Positions 24,415 through 31,968 are shown, numbered from the stretch's first letter. The stretch: DNA of 37,791 nt from Actinokineospora enzanensis DSM 44649 (GCF_000374445.1 NZ_KB894451.1:1-37791); one strand, 5' to 3'. Numbers and translations: made by a program. Notes: a model not told the origin generated them from the sequence alone.

Positions 24415-25230
24415 TTACGGCTGCAGCTTGGGATCGGTGGCGATGTCGACCAGCTGGCCCGTGGTCAGCACCGGGTCCAGCCGCGAGCCAGGGTCGGTGC
24501 CCGCGGTGTCCATCACCTCGACCGTGACCCCGTCCGCTCGGTCGGCGATGACCTGCAGGATGGCCGGGAAGTGTTGCTTCGCGTCCATGTTCTCCCGGTT
24601 CATCCGCAGCACCGCGCCGCCCGGCCCTGTGCTGCGCGTGCAGTTGGGCAGTGGTGTGCCGTTCTGCGCGCTGAAGCACTCCATGCTGTGCTGCACCGCC
24701 GCGGTGAAGTACACGCGGACCTGCAGCACCCGCCGTCCGGTGGTGGTCAGCACATCGGCGGTGAAGCCGCCGCCGCCTGCGAGTTCAAACAGTGGCCGGG
24801 CCGAGCCCTTCACCCCGTGCACGCCCGCGGGCCAGTCCTTGAACCGGTCGTTGAGGACCACCATGCCCTGGGCGCTCGGCGGCATCGGGAACGTCGTGGT
24901 CGTCATCGAGGGCACGCGGCTCGCCGGACTGGTGCCGGGCGCGGTGGGCATCGGCGCGGGCAGCGACGGCCGGGGCGACTCGGTGATCGACACCACCGGC
25001 GTCCCGGTGGTGGCGGGGGTGACCTGTGGCCCGAAGGCGAAGACGCCGCTGCTGAGCGCGGCGGTGCCGACCACCCCGACCGCCACGGCCAGGGTGACCC
25101 CGCCGACCGCGGCCTGCCTGCGTCTGCGCAGCCGTCGCTTGCCGTCGGCGAACACAGCGTCCCGGTCGATGTCGAGTGGCGGTTCGCCGTCCAACGCGAG
25201 CCGCAGCAGGTCATGGACGTTGTCGCTCAC
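24415..25230 (-). CDS. Membrane protein coupled to an ECF sigma factor (putative anti-sigma-like)
   Basis: 271 residues. A cytoplasmic N-terminus of about 38 residues (DNVHDLLRLALDGEPPLDID...DGKRRLRRRRQ) is followed by one membrane helix (AAVGGVTLAVAVGVVGTAAL), a Pro/Thr/Ser-rich linker and an exported domain with a Cys pair (MECFS, LPNCTR). Its ATG overlaps the sigma gene stop by 4 nt (ATGA). Layout and coupling suggest regulation of that sigma factor, but no zinc-type anti-sigma HxxxCxxC motif is present, so this is inference. Confidence 0.7.
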   Translation of the reverse strand: MSDNVHDLLRLALDGEPPLDIDRDAVFADGKRRLRRRRQAAVGGVTLAVAVGVVGTAALSSGVFAFGPQVTPATTGTPVVSITESPRPSLPAPMPTAPGTSPASRVPSMTTTTFPMPPSAQGMVVLNDRFKDWPAGVHGVKGSARPLFELAGGGGFTADVLTTTGRRVLQVRVYFTAAVQHSMECFSAQNGTPLPNCTRSTGPGGAVLRMNRENMDAKQHFPAILQVIADRADGVTVEVMDTAGTDPGSRLDPVLTTGQLVDIATDPKLQP

Positions 25231-25736
25231 AGTTGGCCCTCCACCAGCACGCGGCCGCCCGCCAGCAGCTTGCGCAGCGTGGCGAGGCCCTTGGCCGCCT
25301 GGCTCTTGATGGTCCCCTCACTCTTCCCCAGTGCCTGCGCGGTCTCCGCGACCGACAGGTCCTCCCAGTACCGGAGCACGACGACAGCGCGCTGGCCCGC
25401 GGGCAGCTGCGCGAGCGCCCGCCGCACGTCCACGGCGTCGTCCACCCCGGGTCCCTCGACACCGACCTCGGGCAGCTGCTCGACCACGTTCTCCCGGCGC
25501 CGGAACGCCCGCCGGGACTCGTCGATGGCCGTGCGCACCATGACCTTGCGCGAGTACGCGTCCACGCTGCCGTCCCGGTTGAGCCGGGGCCAGGCGACGT
25601 AGATCTTGGCCAGCGTGGTCTGCACGAGGTCCTCCGCGCGGTGCCAGTCACCGCCACTGAGCAGGTAGGCGGTTCGGCGCATGACGGAGGCCCGGCTGTC
25701 CAGGTATTCCCCGAACTCCGCGTCCCTGTCCTGCAC
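25227..25736 (-). CDS. SigE-family ECF RNA polymerase sigma factor
   Basis: 169 residues from GTG 25736 with GGGAGG upstream. Region 2 (AEFGEYLDSRASVMRRTAYLL, AEDLVQTTLAKIYVAW) and region 4 (LPAGQRAVVVLRYWEDLSVAETAQALGKSEGTIKSQAAKGL) are complete. It fits the Streptomyces-type SigE subfamily of small ECF factors. A candidate self-recognised promoter lies 28-54 nt upstream. The partner membrane protein is translationally coupled. Confidence 0.92.
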   Translation of the reverse strand: MQDRDAEFGEYLDSRASVMRRTAYLLSGGDWHRAEDLVQTTLAKIYVAWPRLNRDGSVDAYSRKVMVRTAIDESRRAFRRRENVVEQLPEVGVEGPGVDDAVDVRRALAQLPAGQRAVVVLRYWEDLSVAETAQALGKSEGTIKSQAAKGLATLRKLLAGGRVLVEGQL

Positions 25737-25763
25737 CGGGTACCTCCCTCGGTCAGCCGGTAG

Positions 25764-25790
25764 TACGGCCTGGTCCCGAGGTAGGTTGCC
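25764..25790 (-). promoter_or_regulatory. Candidate ECF-type promoter of the sigma gene
   Basis: Minus strand: GGCAACC (-35) at 25784-25790, 16-nt spacer, CGTA (-10) at 25764-25767. AAC plus CGT at 16 nt is the usual ECF pattern, suggesting autoregulation. Confidence 0.5.
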
Positions 25791-25828
25791 TGACGCTCGC
25801 GGTCTATTTCGCGATCAGAGAGCGACCT

Positions 25829-25852
25829 CACCCGCGCTCAGAAGCGCGGGTG
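25829..25852 (-). terminator. Terminator overlapping the purM stop
   Basis: 9-bp perfect stem CACCCGCGC/GCGCGGGTG with a 6-nt loop. On the minus strand the first arm encodes the last purM codons and the stop lies in the loop, so a terminating ribosome would cover it. Confidence 0.55.
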
Positions 25853-26926
25853 GACTCCGTGCAGTTCGGCGCGCGGCGCGTCGAGATCGGTGGCGGGCCG
25901 GACGTCGCCCAGAATCCACGACGGCACGTGCCGTGCGGTGAGGATGGCCAGCGCCCGGTCGACGTCCTCCGGGGCGACCACGGCGACCATGCCGACGCCC
26001 ATGTTGAACGTCTTCTCCATCTCCAGCCGGTCCACCCGACCGCGCTGGGCGATCATGGAGAACACCGGCTGCGGGCTCCAGGTGCCCCGGTCGAGCAGCG
26101 CGTGCAGGCCCGCCGGGATGACCCTGGCCAGGTTCGCGGCCAGGCCGCCGCCGGTGATGTGCGCGAACGTGCGCACTTCCGTCTCGGCGGCCAGCGCGAG
26201 ACAGTCCTTGGCGTAGATGCGGGTCGGCTCCAGCATCTCCTCGCCAAGCGTGCGGCCGAACTCCTCGACGTGCCCGGACAGCGGGATGCGGCCGATCTGC
26301 AGCAGCACGTGCCGGGCCAGCGAGTAGCCGTTGGAGTGCAGCCCGGACGAGCCCATGCCGATCAGCACGTCGCCGGGCCGGACCCGGTCCGGGCCGAGGA
26401 TGGCGTCCGCCTCGACCACGCCGACCCCGGTGGCCGACAGGTCGTACGCCCCATCCGACATCAGGCCGGGGTGCTCCGCGGTCTCCCCGCCGAGCAGCGC
26501 GCAGCCGGACTGCACGCAGCCCTCGGCGATGCCCTTGACCAGGCTGGCGATCCGGTCCGGCAGCACCTTGCCGACCGCGATGTAGTCCTGCAGGAACAGC
26601 GGCTCGGCCCCGCACACCACCAGGTCGTCGACGACCATGGCGACCAGGTCGATGCCCACCGTGTCGTGGATGTCCAGCGCCTGCGCCACCGCGATCTTGG
26701 TGCCGACGCCGTCGGTGGACGAGGCGAGCACCGGTTCGCGCCAGCGGTCCAGGCGCAGCTTGAACAGCCCGGCGAAGCCGCCGATCCCACCGAGCACCTC
26801 GGGCCTGCCTGCCTTGGCCGCCCAGGGCTTGAGCCGTTCGACGGCCTCGTCGCCAGCCTCGATGCTCACCCCCGCCGCGGCGTAGGTGGCGTTCACGGTC
26901 GGCTCGGGTGAGCTGGTCTCAGTCAT
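25838..26926 (-). CDS. purM: Phosphoribosylformylglycinamidine cyclo-ligase PurM
   Basis: 362 residues from the ATG at 26926. Family blocks: TYAAAGVSIEAGDEAVERLKP, STDGVGTKIAVAQ, DLVAMVVDDLVVCGAEPLFLQDYIA, LLGGETAEHPGLM and FNMGVGMV. It closes the imidazole ring to give AIR in purine synthesis (ATP-dependent, cytosolic). It follows purF after 28 nt on the same strand, the standard actinobacterial purF-purM pair. No strong ribosome-binding site is seen; a longer in-frame ATG at 26983 would overlap purF and is not favoured. Confidence 0.95.
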   Translation of the reverse strand: MTETSSPEPTVNATYAAAGVSIEAGDEAVERLKPWAAKAGRPEVLGGIGGFAGLFKLRLDRWREPVLASSTDGVGTKIAVAQALDIHDTVGIDLVAMVVDDLVVCGAEPLFLQDYIAVGKVLPDRIASLVKGIAEGCVQSGCALLGGETAEHPGLMSDGAYDLSATGVGVVEADAILGPDRVRPGDVLIGMGSSGLHSNGYSLARHVLLQIGRIPLSGHVEEFGRTLGEEMLEPTRIYAKDCLALAAETEVRTFAHITGGGLAANLARVIPAGLHALLDRGTWSPQPVFSMIAQRGRVDRLEMEKTFNMGVGMVAVVAPEDVDRALAILTARHVPSWILGDVRPATDLDAPRAELHGVHPRF

Positions 26927-26954
26927 GGCTCGAATCAGGTCGCAGGAACAGGGA

Positions 26955-28508
26955 CTACGGACGGCGCAGCGCGTCTTCAGCACCGTACCCGGCGGGCTGG
27001 AGCGGCGCGGCGGAACCCGACACGCCCTTCTCGATGCCCTCCAGCAGGTGCTTGCCGATCAGCGCGTCCTCCGGCAGGGCGATCGGGTAGTCGCCGTCGA
27101 AGCAGGCCGCGCACAGCCGGGAGCGGGGTTGCTCGCTGGCCGCCACCAGGGACTCCAGCGAGACGTAGCCGAGCGTGTCGGCGCCGATGGAGCGCCGGAT
27201 GCCGTCGGCGTCCAGGCCGTTGGCGATCAGCTCGGCGCGCGAGGCGAAGTCGATGCCGTAGAAGCAGGGCCAGCGCACCGGCGGCGCGGCGATCCGCACG
27301 TGCACCTCCAGCGCGCCCGCCTCGCGCAGCATCCGGACCAGCGCGCGCTGGGTGTTGCCGCGCACGATCGAGTCGTCGACCACGATCAGCCGCTTGCCGC
27401 GGATGACATCGCGCAGCGGGTTGAGCTTGAGCCGGATACCGAGCTGGCGGATGGTCTGCGACGGCTGGATGAAGGTGCGGCCCACATAGGCGTTCTTGAC
27501 CAGCGCGGTGCCGTACGGGATGCCGCTGGCCTGCGCGTACCCGATGGCCGCTGGCACACCGGACTCCGGCACCGGCACCACCAGGTCGGCCTCCACCGGG
27601 TGCTCGGCGGCGAGCTTGCGGCCGATCTCGACCCGGGTGGCGTGCACCGAGCGACCGGCGATCGCGGTGTCCGGCCGGGCCAGGTAGACGTACTCGAACA
27701 GGCAGCCCTTGGGTTCCGGGGTGGCGAACCGGGAGGACCGCAGACCCTCAGCGTCGATCGCGATCAGCTCGCCCGGCTCGACCTCGCGCACGAACGACGC
27801 GCCCACGATGTCCAGCGCGGCGGTCTCGCTGGCCACCACCCAGCCGCGTTCCAACCGGCCGAGCACCAGCGGCCGCACGCCGTGCGGGTCGCGGGCGGCG
27901 TAGAGGGTCGACTCGTCGGAGAAGACCAGGCAGTACGCGCCGCGCACGGTCGGCAGCAGTTCCATGGCGGCCTGCTCCAGGCCCTTGTCCGCGGCGCCCG
28001 CCGCGAGCAGGCCGGTGATCAGGTCCGAGTCGGTGGTGACGCCGGAGACCCCGGCGGCCGGGCCGCGCCCGTTGCGTCCCGGCACGGCGGCGGCCCGGTC
28101 GCGCAGCTCCGCGGTGTTGACCAGGTTGCCGTTGTGCCCGAGCGACAGCCCGCTGCCGGTGGCCGTGGTGCGGAACGTGGGCTGGGCGTTCTCCCAGGTG
28201 GTGGAGCCGGTGGTGGAGTACCGGCAGTGCCCGACGGCGAGGTGGCCGTGCAGCGAGGACAGCACCTGCTCGTCGAAGACCTGGCTCACCAGCCCGAGGT
28301 CCTTGAACACCACGATCTGGTTGCCGTCGGCCACCGAGATGCCCGCGGCCTCCTGCCCTCGGTGTTGGAGCGCGTACAGCCCGTAGTAGGTGAGCTTCGC
28401 GACGTCCTCACCCGGGGCCCAGACACCGAACACACCGCATTCTTCGCGGGGCTCCGGGTCCGGCTGCTCGGCGAGGGGGGTAGGGCCAGTCGTGAACTGG
28501 TCGACCAC
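26955..28508 (-). CDS. purF: Amidophosphoribosyltransferase PurF
   Basis: 517 residues from GTG 28508, preceded by GGGAG at 7 nt. ATGs at 28577 and 28565 lie upstream of or within the probable promoter (minus-strand TACACT at 28545-28550), so they are not favoured. A short propeptide ends before the nucleophile Cys in REECGVFGVW. Glutaminase marks: QHRGQEAAGI, GHCRYSTTG, GHNGNLVN. The PRPP-binding loop is LIVVDDSIVRGNTQ. Two Cys in SRLCAACFDGDYP fit the Fe-S-type PurF. It makes phosphoribosylamine, the first committed purine step. Confidence 0.95.
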   Translation of the reverse strand: MVDQFTTGPTPLAEQPDPEPREECGVFGVWAPGEDVAKLTYYGLYALQHRGQEAAGISVADGNQIVVFKDLGLVSQVFDEQVLSSLHGHLAVGHCRYSTTGSTTWENAQPTFRTTATGSGLSLGHNGNLVNTAELRDRAAAVPGRNGRGPAAGVSGVTTDSDLITGLLAAGAADKGLEQAAMELLPTVRGAYCLVFSDESTLYAARDPHGVRPLVLGRLERGWVVASETAALDIVGASFVREVEPGELIAIDAEGLRSSRFATPEPKGCLFEYVYLARPDTAIAGRSVHATRVEIGRKLAAEHPVEADLVVPVPESGVPAAIGYAQASGIPYGTALVKNAYVGRTFIQPSQTIRQLGIRLKLNPLRDVIRGKRLIVVDDSIVRGNTQRALVRMLREAGALEVHVRIAAPPVRWPCFYGIDFASRAELIANGLDADGIRRSIGADTLGYVSLESLVAASEQPRSRLCAACFDGDYPIALPEDALIGKHLLEGIEKGVSGSAAPLQPAGYGAEDALRRP

Positions 28509-28544
28509 CTGGGCGCTCCCTGTGTCGGAGTGAGGCTGCACCCC

Positions 28545-28550
28545 AGTGTA
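28545..28550 (-). promoter_or_regulatory. -10 of purF
   Basis: Minus-strand TACACT, predicting a start of transcription about 30 nt before the GTG chosen here. Confidence 0.45.
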
Positions 28551-28614
28551 AATGGCGGTCCGCATCGGACTTGCCACCGGAAGGTGGGCCGCGTCACTCG
28601 CAACCCGCTGCCAT

Positions 28615-28620
28615 TACCGT
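28615..28620 (+). promoter_or_regulatory. -10 of leaderless promoter for TVP38 gene
   Basis: TACCGT, 6 nt, GTG at 28627. Confidence 0.5.
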
Positions 28621-28626
28621 GGTGGG

Positions 28627-29313
28627 GTGCCCGGACGTACCACTGTGATCATCCTGTTGGGAGTCGTCGCGGCCCTCGTGCTGACGGGGTCGCTGCTGCC
28701 GATCCCCAGCCCGGTCGAGGTCCGGGCCTGGGTGGACAGTGTCGGCTGGGCGGCCCCGGTGCTGTTCCTGCTGGCCTACACGCTGCTCACGGTCCCGCCG
28801 ATCCCGCGCACGGTGTTCAACCTGTCGGCCGGTCTGCTGCTCGGCGGCCCGGCCGGGATCGTGGTGTCGATGGTGGCGACCGAGCTGGCCGCCCTGCTGG
28901 CGTTCGCCCTCGCCCGCGGTGTCGGCCGCCGTTGGGTGGAGCCGCACATGGAACGCTCGGCCGTGCGCGCGGTCAACAACGGCCTGGCGGGCGGCGGGGT
29001 CGGCGCGGTGACGTCGTTGCGCCTGGTGCCGATGGTGCCGTTCTCGGTGATGAACTACTGCTGCGGCCTGTCGACGATCAACGTCCGCCCGTTCCTGATC
29101 GGCACATTCCTCGGCAGCCTGCCCGGCACCGCGGCCGCGGTGCTCCTGGGCGACGCGCTGACCGGCACCACGCCGCCCGCGCTGCTGGCGGTCTACGCGG
29201 TGCTGGCCGTGGTCGGCGGGGTCTGGTTCTTCTTCGTGGCACGCCGGACGCGAGCGACGCAGTCAGAGCCGGAGGAGGGGCAGCTGGCCGGAGAGATCCG
29301 CTCGACTGCCTGA
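28627..29313 (+). CDS. TVP38/TMEM64 (VTT-domain) membrane protein
   Basis: 228 residues from GTG 28627, 6 nt after a TACCGT -10; the upstream in-frame ATG at 28552 would add a hydrophilic stretch overlapping the purF promoter. Five to six membrane segments. The VTT core is present: FNLSAGLLLGGPAGIVVSM, a reentrant loop region with LRLVPMVPFSVMNYCCGLS, and RPFLIGTFLGSLPGTAAAVLLG. Related DedA-type proteins act as lipid carriers or scramblases; the bacterial TVP38 role is unsettled. The 3' end overlaps the convergent sterol-carrier-family gene by 51 bp. Confidence 0.85.
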   Translation: MPGRTTVIILLGVVAALVLTGSLLPIPSPVEVRAWVDSVGWAAPVLFLLAYTLLTVPPIPRTVFNLSAGLLLGGPAGIVVSMVATELAALLAFALARGVGRRWVEPHMERSAVRAVNNGLAGGGVGAVTSLRLVPMVPFSVMNYCCGLSTINVRPFLIGTFLGSLPGTAAAVLLGDALTGTTPPALLAVYAVLAVVGGVWFFFVARRTRATQSEPEEGQLAGEIRSTA

Positions 29314-29637
29314 CGCGGACACCCGTCCCGCTTCAACCGCTTCATCCCAAGTGACCCGACCGACCGCGAGCTCCAACCACGTCCGCGGCTCCATCTCCAC
29401 CACATTCGGCGGCGTGCCGCGGGTGTGCCGGGGCCCCTCGATGCACTGGACCGCCGCGAACGGCGGCACCCGAACCTCGACGGTATGTCCCGGCGCGTCC
29501 TGTTCCAGGGTGCGCAAACTCAACCGCACCGCCGCCGCCAGCACGACCCGCTCCGGTTTGTCACCACCGTCCAGCCAGGACGCCACAGCGACAACGGCGT
29601 TACGCAGTTCATGCGGATCTACGGACTTACGGGGCAC
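29263..29637 (-). CDS. Sterol-carrier-family protein
   Basis: 124 residues, GTG start at 29637. The sequence RNAVVAVASWLDGGDKPERVVLAAAVRLSLRTLEQ, PPFAAVQCIEGPRHTRGTPPNVVE and TWLELAVGRVTWDEAVEAGRV matches the small actinobacterial proteins annotated as sterol carrier family (Rv0807-like, next to purF in mycobacteria). No membrane segment. Likely binds a hydrophobic ligand (inference from fold). Minus-strand TAGGCT lies 6 nt before the GTG, so the mRNA is probably leaderless. Its last 17 codons overlap the end of the TVP38 gene. Confidence 0.8.
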   Translation of the reverse strand: MPRKSVDPHELRNAVVAVASWLDGGDKPERVVLAAAVRLSLRTLEQDAPGHTVEVRVPPFAAVQCIEGPRHTRGTPPNVVEMEPRTWLELAVGRVTWDEAVEAGRVSASGSRADLSGQLPLLRL

Positions 29638-29643
29638 GGACCG

Positions 29644-29649
29644 AGCCTA
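29644..29649 (-). promoter_or_regulatory. -10 of leaderless sterol-carrier-family gene
   Basis: Minus-strand TAGGCT, 6 nt, GTG at 29637. It marks the last core-genome element before the foreign cassette. Confidence 0.55.
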
Positions 29650-29702
29650 AGCCGTCGCCCAGTTGCGCCGGGCTCGCTGGCGTTGTGTGCAGCATCCAGC
29701 TA

Positions 29703-29754
29703 GACTGAATCACATCAACCGATCATGATTCAGTCCTGCATGATTCAGTCCTGC
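29703..29754 (+). promoter_or_regulatory. Operator-like repeats upstream of the XRE gene
   Basis: ATGATTCAGTCCTGC occurs twice in exact tandem (29725-29739 and 29740-29754). The core TGATTCAGTC also occurs inverted at 29703-29712 (GACTGAATCA), forming a 10-bp inverted repeat with a 13-nt spacer with the first copy. A -10-like TAGACT (29701-29706) overlaps the inverted copy. The arrangement suggests autorepression by the XRE protein. Confidence 0.65.
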
Positions 29755-29767
29755 GGAGGTGGCCAAG

Positions 29768-30103
29768 ATGACAACGGGTACCAGTGTGCTCATTGAGCGT
29801 GCCCGCATCGCCGCCGGCCTCAGCCAGCGTGCCCTGGCGGATGCCGCAGGCATCTCGCAGCCGACCTTGTCGCGAATCATCGCTGGAGATAGAGCGGCGA
29901 AGATGCCCGAGGTGGTCGCGATCGCGTGGGCGACTGGACACACGGTCGCCCAACTCACCGAAGCCGGGACGGTGGCCGACCGCGTGCAGTGCGCCGCCCG
30001 CGCCACCAATGACTCCAGCATGGACCGCATGCGTGAAGCGCTGCTGCACTTCCTGGAACTGGACAACTACCTGGACGACCAGGCCATCCCCGCCACGGTC
30101 TGA
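29768..30103 (+). CDS. XRE-family HTH regulator of an ImmA/IrrE module
   Basis: 111 residues from ATG 29768, with GGAGG 8 nt upstream; the in-frame GTG at 29759 overlaps that site. The HTH covers about residues 7-60 (IERARIAAGLSQRALADAAGISQPTLSRIIAGD). The C-terminal half is helical (SSMDRMREALLHFLELDNYLDDQA). Codon use is less GC-biased than that of the neighbours. It leads a three-gene set with an ImmA/IrrE metallopeptidase and a PIN-gene stump. In phage- and ICE-type systems the metallopeptidase cleaves the XRE repressor; here that is inference. Confidence 0.85.
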   Translation: MTTGTSVLIERARIAAGLSQRALADAAGISQPTLSRIIAGDRAAKMPEVVAIAWATGHTVAQLTEAGTVADRVQCAARATNDSSMDRMREALLHFLELDNYLDDQAIPATV

Positions 30104-30112
30104 TGTGGATGG

Positions 30113-30985
30113 ATGATCTTGAACGCTGAAACCGAAGGGCGTACCGCCGCCAAGCGGTTCCGCCAAGCGCACCACCTGGGCGTACAGCCGTTGGGCGATC
30201 TTGTGGCGGTCATCGAGCAGGCAACCCGGATCGACGTGGCCGTACTCGACACCGGTCCGGATGAACATGGTCTGACGATGCGAGACCCTGCGCGCGGCGC
30301 TGTGTTCATCGGCGTCGCGCGCACCCCGAACCCGATGCGACAACGCAGCACTCTTGCCCACGAGCTTGGCCACGTGCTGTTCGAGGACTGGGCGGACAAC
30401 AGCACGAGCAACTGGAGTGAACGCACCCACGCCGAGATTCGAGCCGACGCCTTCGCGCGGCACCTGCTCGTACCGGTCGAAGGTTTGCGTGAGTTTCTCG
30501 AAGATCGAGAGCTCGTGACCCAAGCCACCCTCTCTGCGGTCGTCCAGCGATACCTGGCATCACCCCAGATTGCCGCCATCGCGCTACACCAAGCCAACTA
30601 CGTCGATGACGACACCAAGCAGGAATGGATGGCGCTGACCGCGCCACGATTGGCCTCCCGGTTCGGGTGGAGCGATCAGTACCGTGCATTGCAGGCCGAC
30701 TCCAATCAGCGGAGGGCACCACAACAGTTGCTCGCCCGCGCGATCAGGGGCTACCTGGAGGGGGTGGTGCCTGCGCAAACTATCGCCACCTTGGGCGGCA
30801 TCACACTGGAGGCCGCCGAGGCAGACCTGCGTGAGGCAGGTGTCGTGCCCACGGAGCAGGAGATCGCATGGGCCTCGCCCACCGAGCTACCCGACGTGCA
30901 CGTAGATCTGGCGACTCTAGAAGAGGATCTCAACGCGCCAGATGACAACGGCCAGGTTGCGGCGGCAGAGAGAAACCCGGAATGA
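30113..30985 (+). CDS. ImmA/IrrE-family metallopeptidase
   Basis: 290 residues from ATG 30113, 9 nt after the XRE stop, no strong ribosome-binding site. The zinc-binding HELGH is at 83-87 (STLAHELGHVLFED) and the third ligand Glu is in HAEIRADAFARHLLVP (about 108). The C-terminal half, about residues 150-290, is helical and of unknown function, with an acidic tail. Family members cleave or inactivate a partner XRE repressor upon DNA damage or mobile-element signals. The stop overlaps the ATG of the PIN-like stump (ATGA). Wobble bases are noticeably more A/T than in the flanking genes, a sign of transfer. Confidence 0.87.
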   Translation: MILNAETEGRTAAKRFRQAHHLGVQPLGDLVAVIEQATRIDVAVLDTGPDEHGLTMRDPARGAVFIGVARTPNPMRQRSTLAHELGHVLFEDWADNSTSNWSERTHAEIRADAFARHLLVPVEGLREFLEDRELVTQATLSAVVQRYLASPQIAAIALHQANYVDDDTKQEWMALTAPRLASRFGWSDQYRALQADSNQRRAPQQLLARAIRGYLEGVVPAQTIATLGGITLEAAEADLREAGVVPTEQEIAWASPTELPDVHVDLATLEEDLNAPDDNGQVAAAERNPE

Positions 30986-31146
30986 GCCACCGGCCGATCA
31001 TCGACGCCGGCCCCGGTCTGAATTTCTTCTCGATCAACAAAGAGCGCCTCCTCATCGAGAGGAAGGCCGCCCAAGGCCCCTACCCGGAGGACCTTTGGGC
31101 GGCCTTCCGCCTTATCAGACCTCGACTTCGCGCAGGACTTCCGTAA
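30982..31146 (+). pseudogene. Truncated PIN-domain gene (third gene of XRE-ImmA module)
   Basis: ORF of 54 codons starting with an ATGA overlap on the metallopeptidase gene. The first 25 residues, MSHRPIIDAGPGLNFF then SINKERLLI, look like the first strand and helix of a PIN nuclease (first acidic residue Asp 8). From about base 31058 the frame reads through the espG terminator and into the espG 3' end antisense, giving unrelated sequence. The remaining PIN acidic residues are lost, so no nuclease activity is expected. The break coincides with the terminator of the neighbouring T7SS operon. Confidence 0.65.
31061..31108 (-). terminator. Terminator after espG-like gene, copy 2
   Basis: 14-bp perfect stem GGAAGGCCGCCCAA (31061-31074) with 31095-31108, plus AGG/CCT pairs and one bulge. 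It begins 6 nt beyond the espG stop on the minus strand. Confidence 0.8.
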
Positions 31147-31930
31147 GCACTTCATCCACGTGGTGCACGAGCTTGCGGGGGTCCGCTGGCGAGATCGTGG
31201 TCCACAGCGTGTGATCCGGTGCGGTGCGGCGCACCTGTACATAGCGGCCGTGGTCGGTGTCGAAGAACGACACGACCCGATTGGCCCGGACCCGCCTGCC
31301 CAGCCGGTCGCGGGCGGCGGCGCCGAAGTTCCCGGTGCCGCGCACGTCGCTGATCATCTCGGTGAGTGTGGTGGCGTCGGCGCCGCGGACGCCGCGGGCC
31401 AGTAGGGCGAGTTCGAAGCCCTTCTGGGTGCCGTCGGCCGAGTTGGCGGCCGCCTCGAAGTCGGCCGTGCGCAGCGTGATCGACTGCCCTGGGCCCGCCG
31501 CCCACTGCGGCAGCGCGTCGACGGCCGACCCGGCCAGGCCCGCAGGCGAGATGCGGCGCAGCGTGATCGCGTCCTCGCCGAGCATCGCGAGTACCCCGTC
31601 GTCGCCTGCGGCGCAGGCCAGCAGGCGTACGCCGCGGCCGACCCAGGTGCGGGCGTCGACCTCGCGCTCGGGCCGGGCGAGCACGCTGAACAGGTGCTGG
31701 ATCTCCGGGTTCAGGTCGACCTTGCGGCCAAGCCCCCGCTCCTCCAGCCCCGCCCAGACGCGGTCTTCCAGTGCCCGGCGGTCCTCGTATGTCCTGCCCG
31801 GGGAGGGCACCTTGACTACCAGGGGCATCGTCCCGGCGTCGAGGTGCTCCCACAGCACGTCGAACTCCAGCGCCGACAGCGAGACCGGCGAACCGCCCAC
31901 AATCATCTCCATCGCGCTGACACCGAACAT
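31115..31930 (-). CDS. EspG-family T7SS chaperone-like protein (copy 2)
   Basis: 271 residues from ATG 31930; ATGs at residues 7 and 9 are alternatives with equally weak upstream sites. Family blocks: VSLSALEFDVLWEHLDAG near the start, GPGQSITLRTADFEAAA in the middle, NFGAAARDRLGRRVRANRVVSFFDTDHGRYVQVRR near the end. No signal peptide. It follows the PPE-like gene after 38 nt, as copy 1 does after 6 nt, so each PPE-like protein has its own EspG-like partner. Expected to be a cytosolic substrate chaperone for an ESX system not encoded in this window. Confidence 0.85.
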   Translation of the reverse strand: MFGVSAMEMIVGGSPVSLSALEFDVLWEHLDAGTMPLVVKVPSPGRTYEDRRALEDRVWAGLEERGLGRKVDLNPEIQHLFSVLARPEREVDARTWVGRGVRLLACAAGDDGVLAMLGEDAITLRRISPAGLAGSAVDALPQWAAGPGQSITLRTADFEAAANSADGTQKGFELALLARGVRGADATTLTEMISDVRGTGNFGAAARDRLGRRVRANRVVSFFDTDHGRYVQVRRTAPDHTLWTTISPADPRKLVHHVDEVLTEVLREVEV

Positions 31931-31968
31931 CGCATTACCCCGCTACCACTCAGCCTGCCACTCGACTG

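Noticed and set aside
26886..29354. 822-aa plus-strand ORF antisense to purF
   Set aside because: Shadow of purF and the TVP38 gene in a different frame; no family features.
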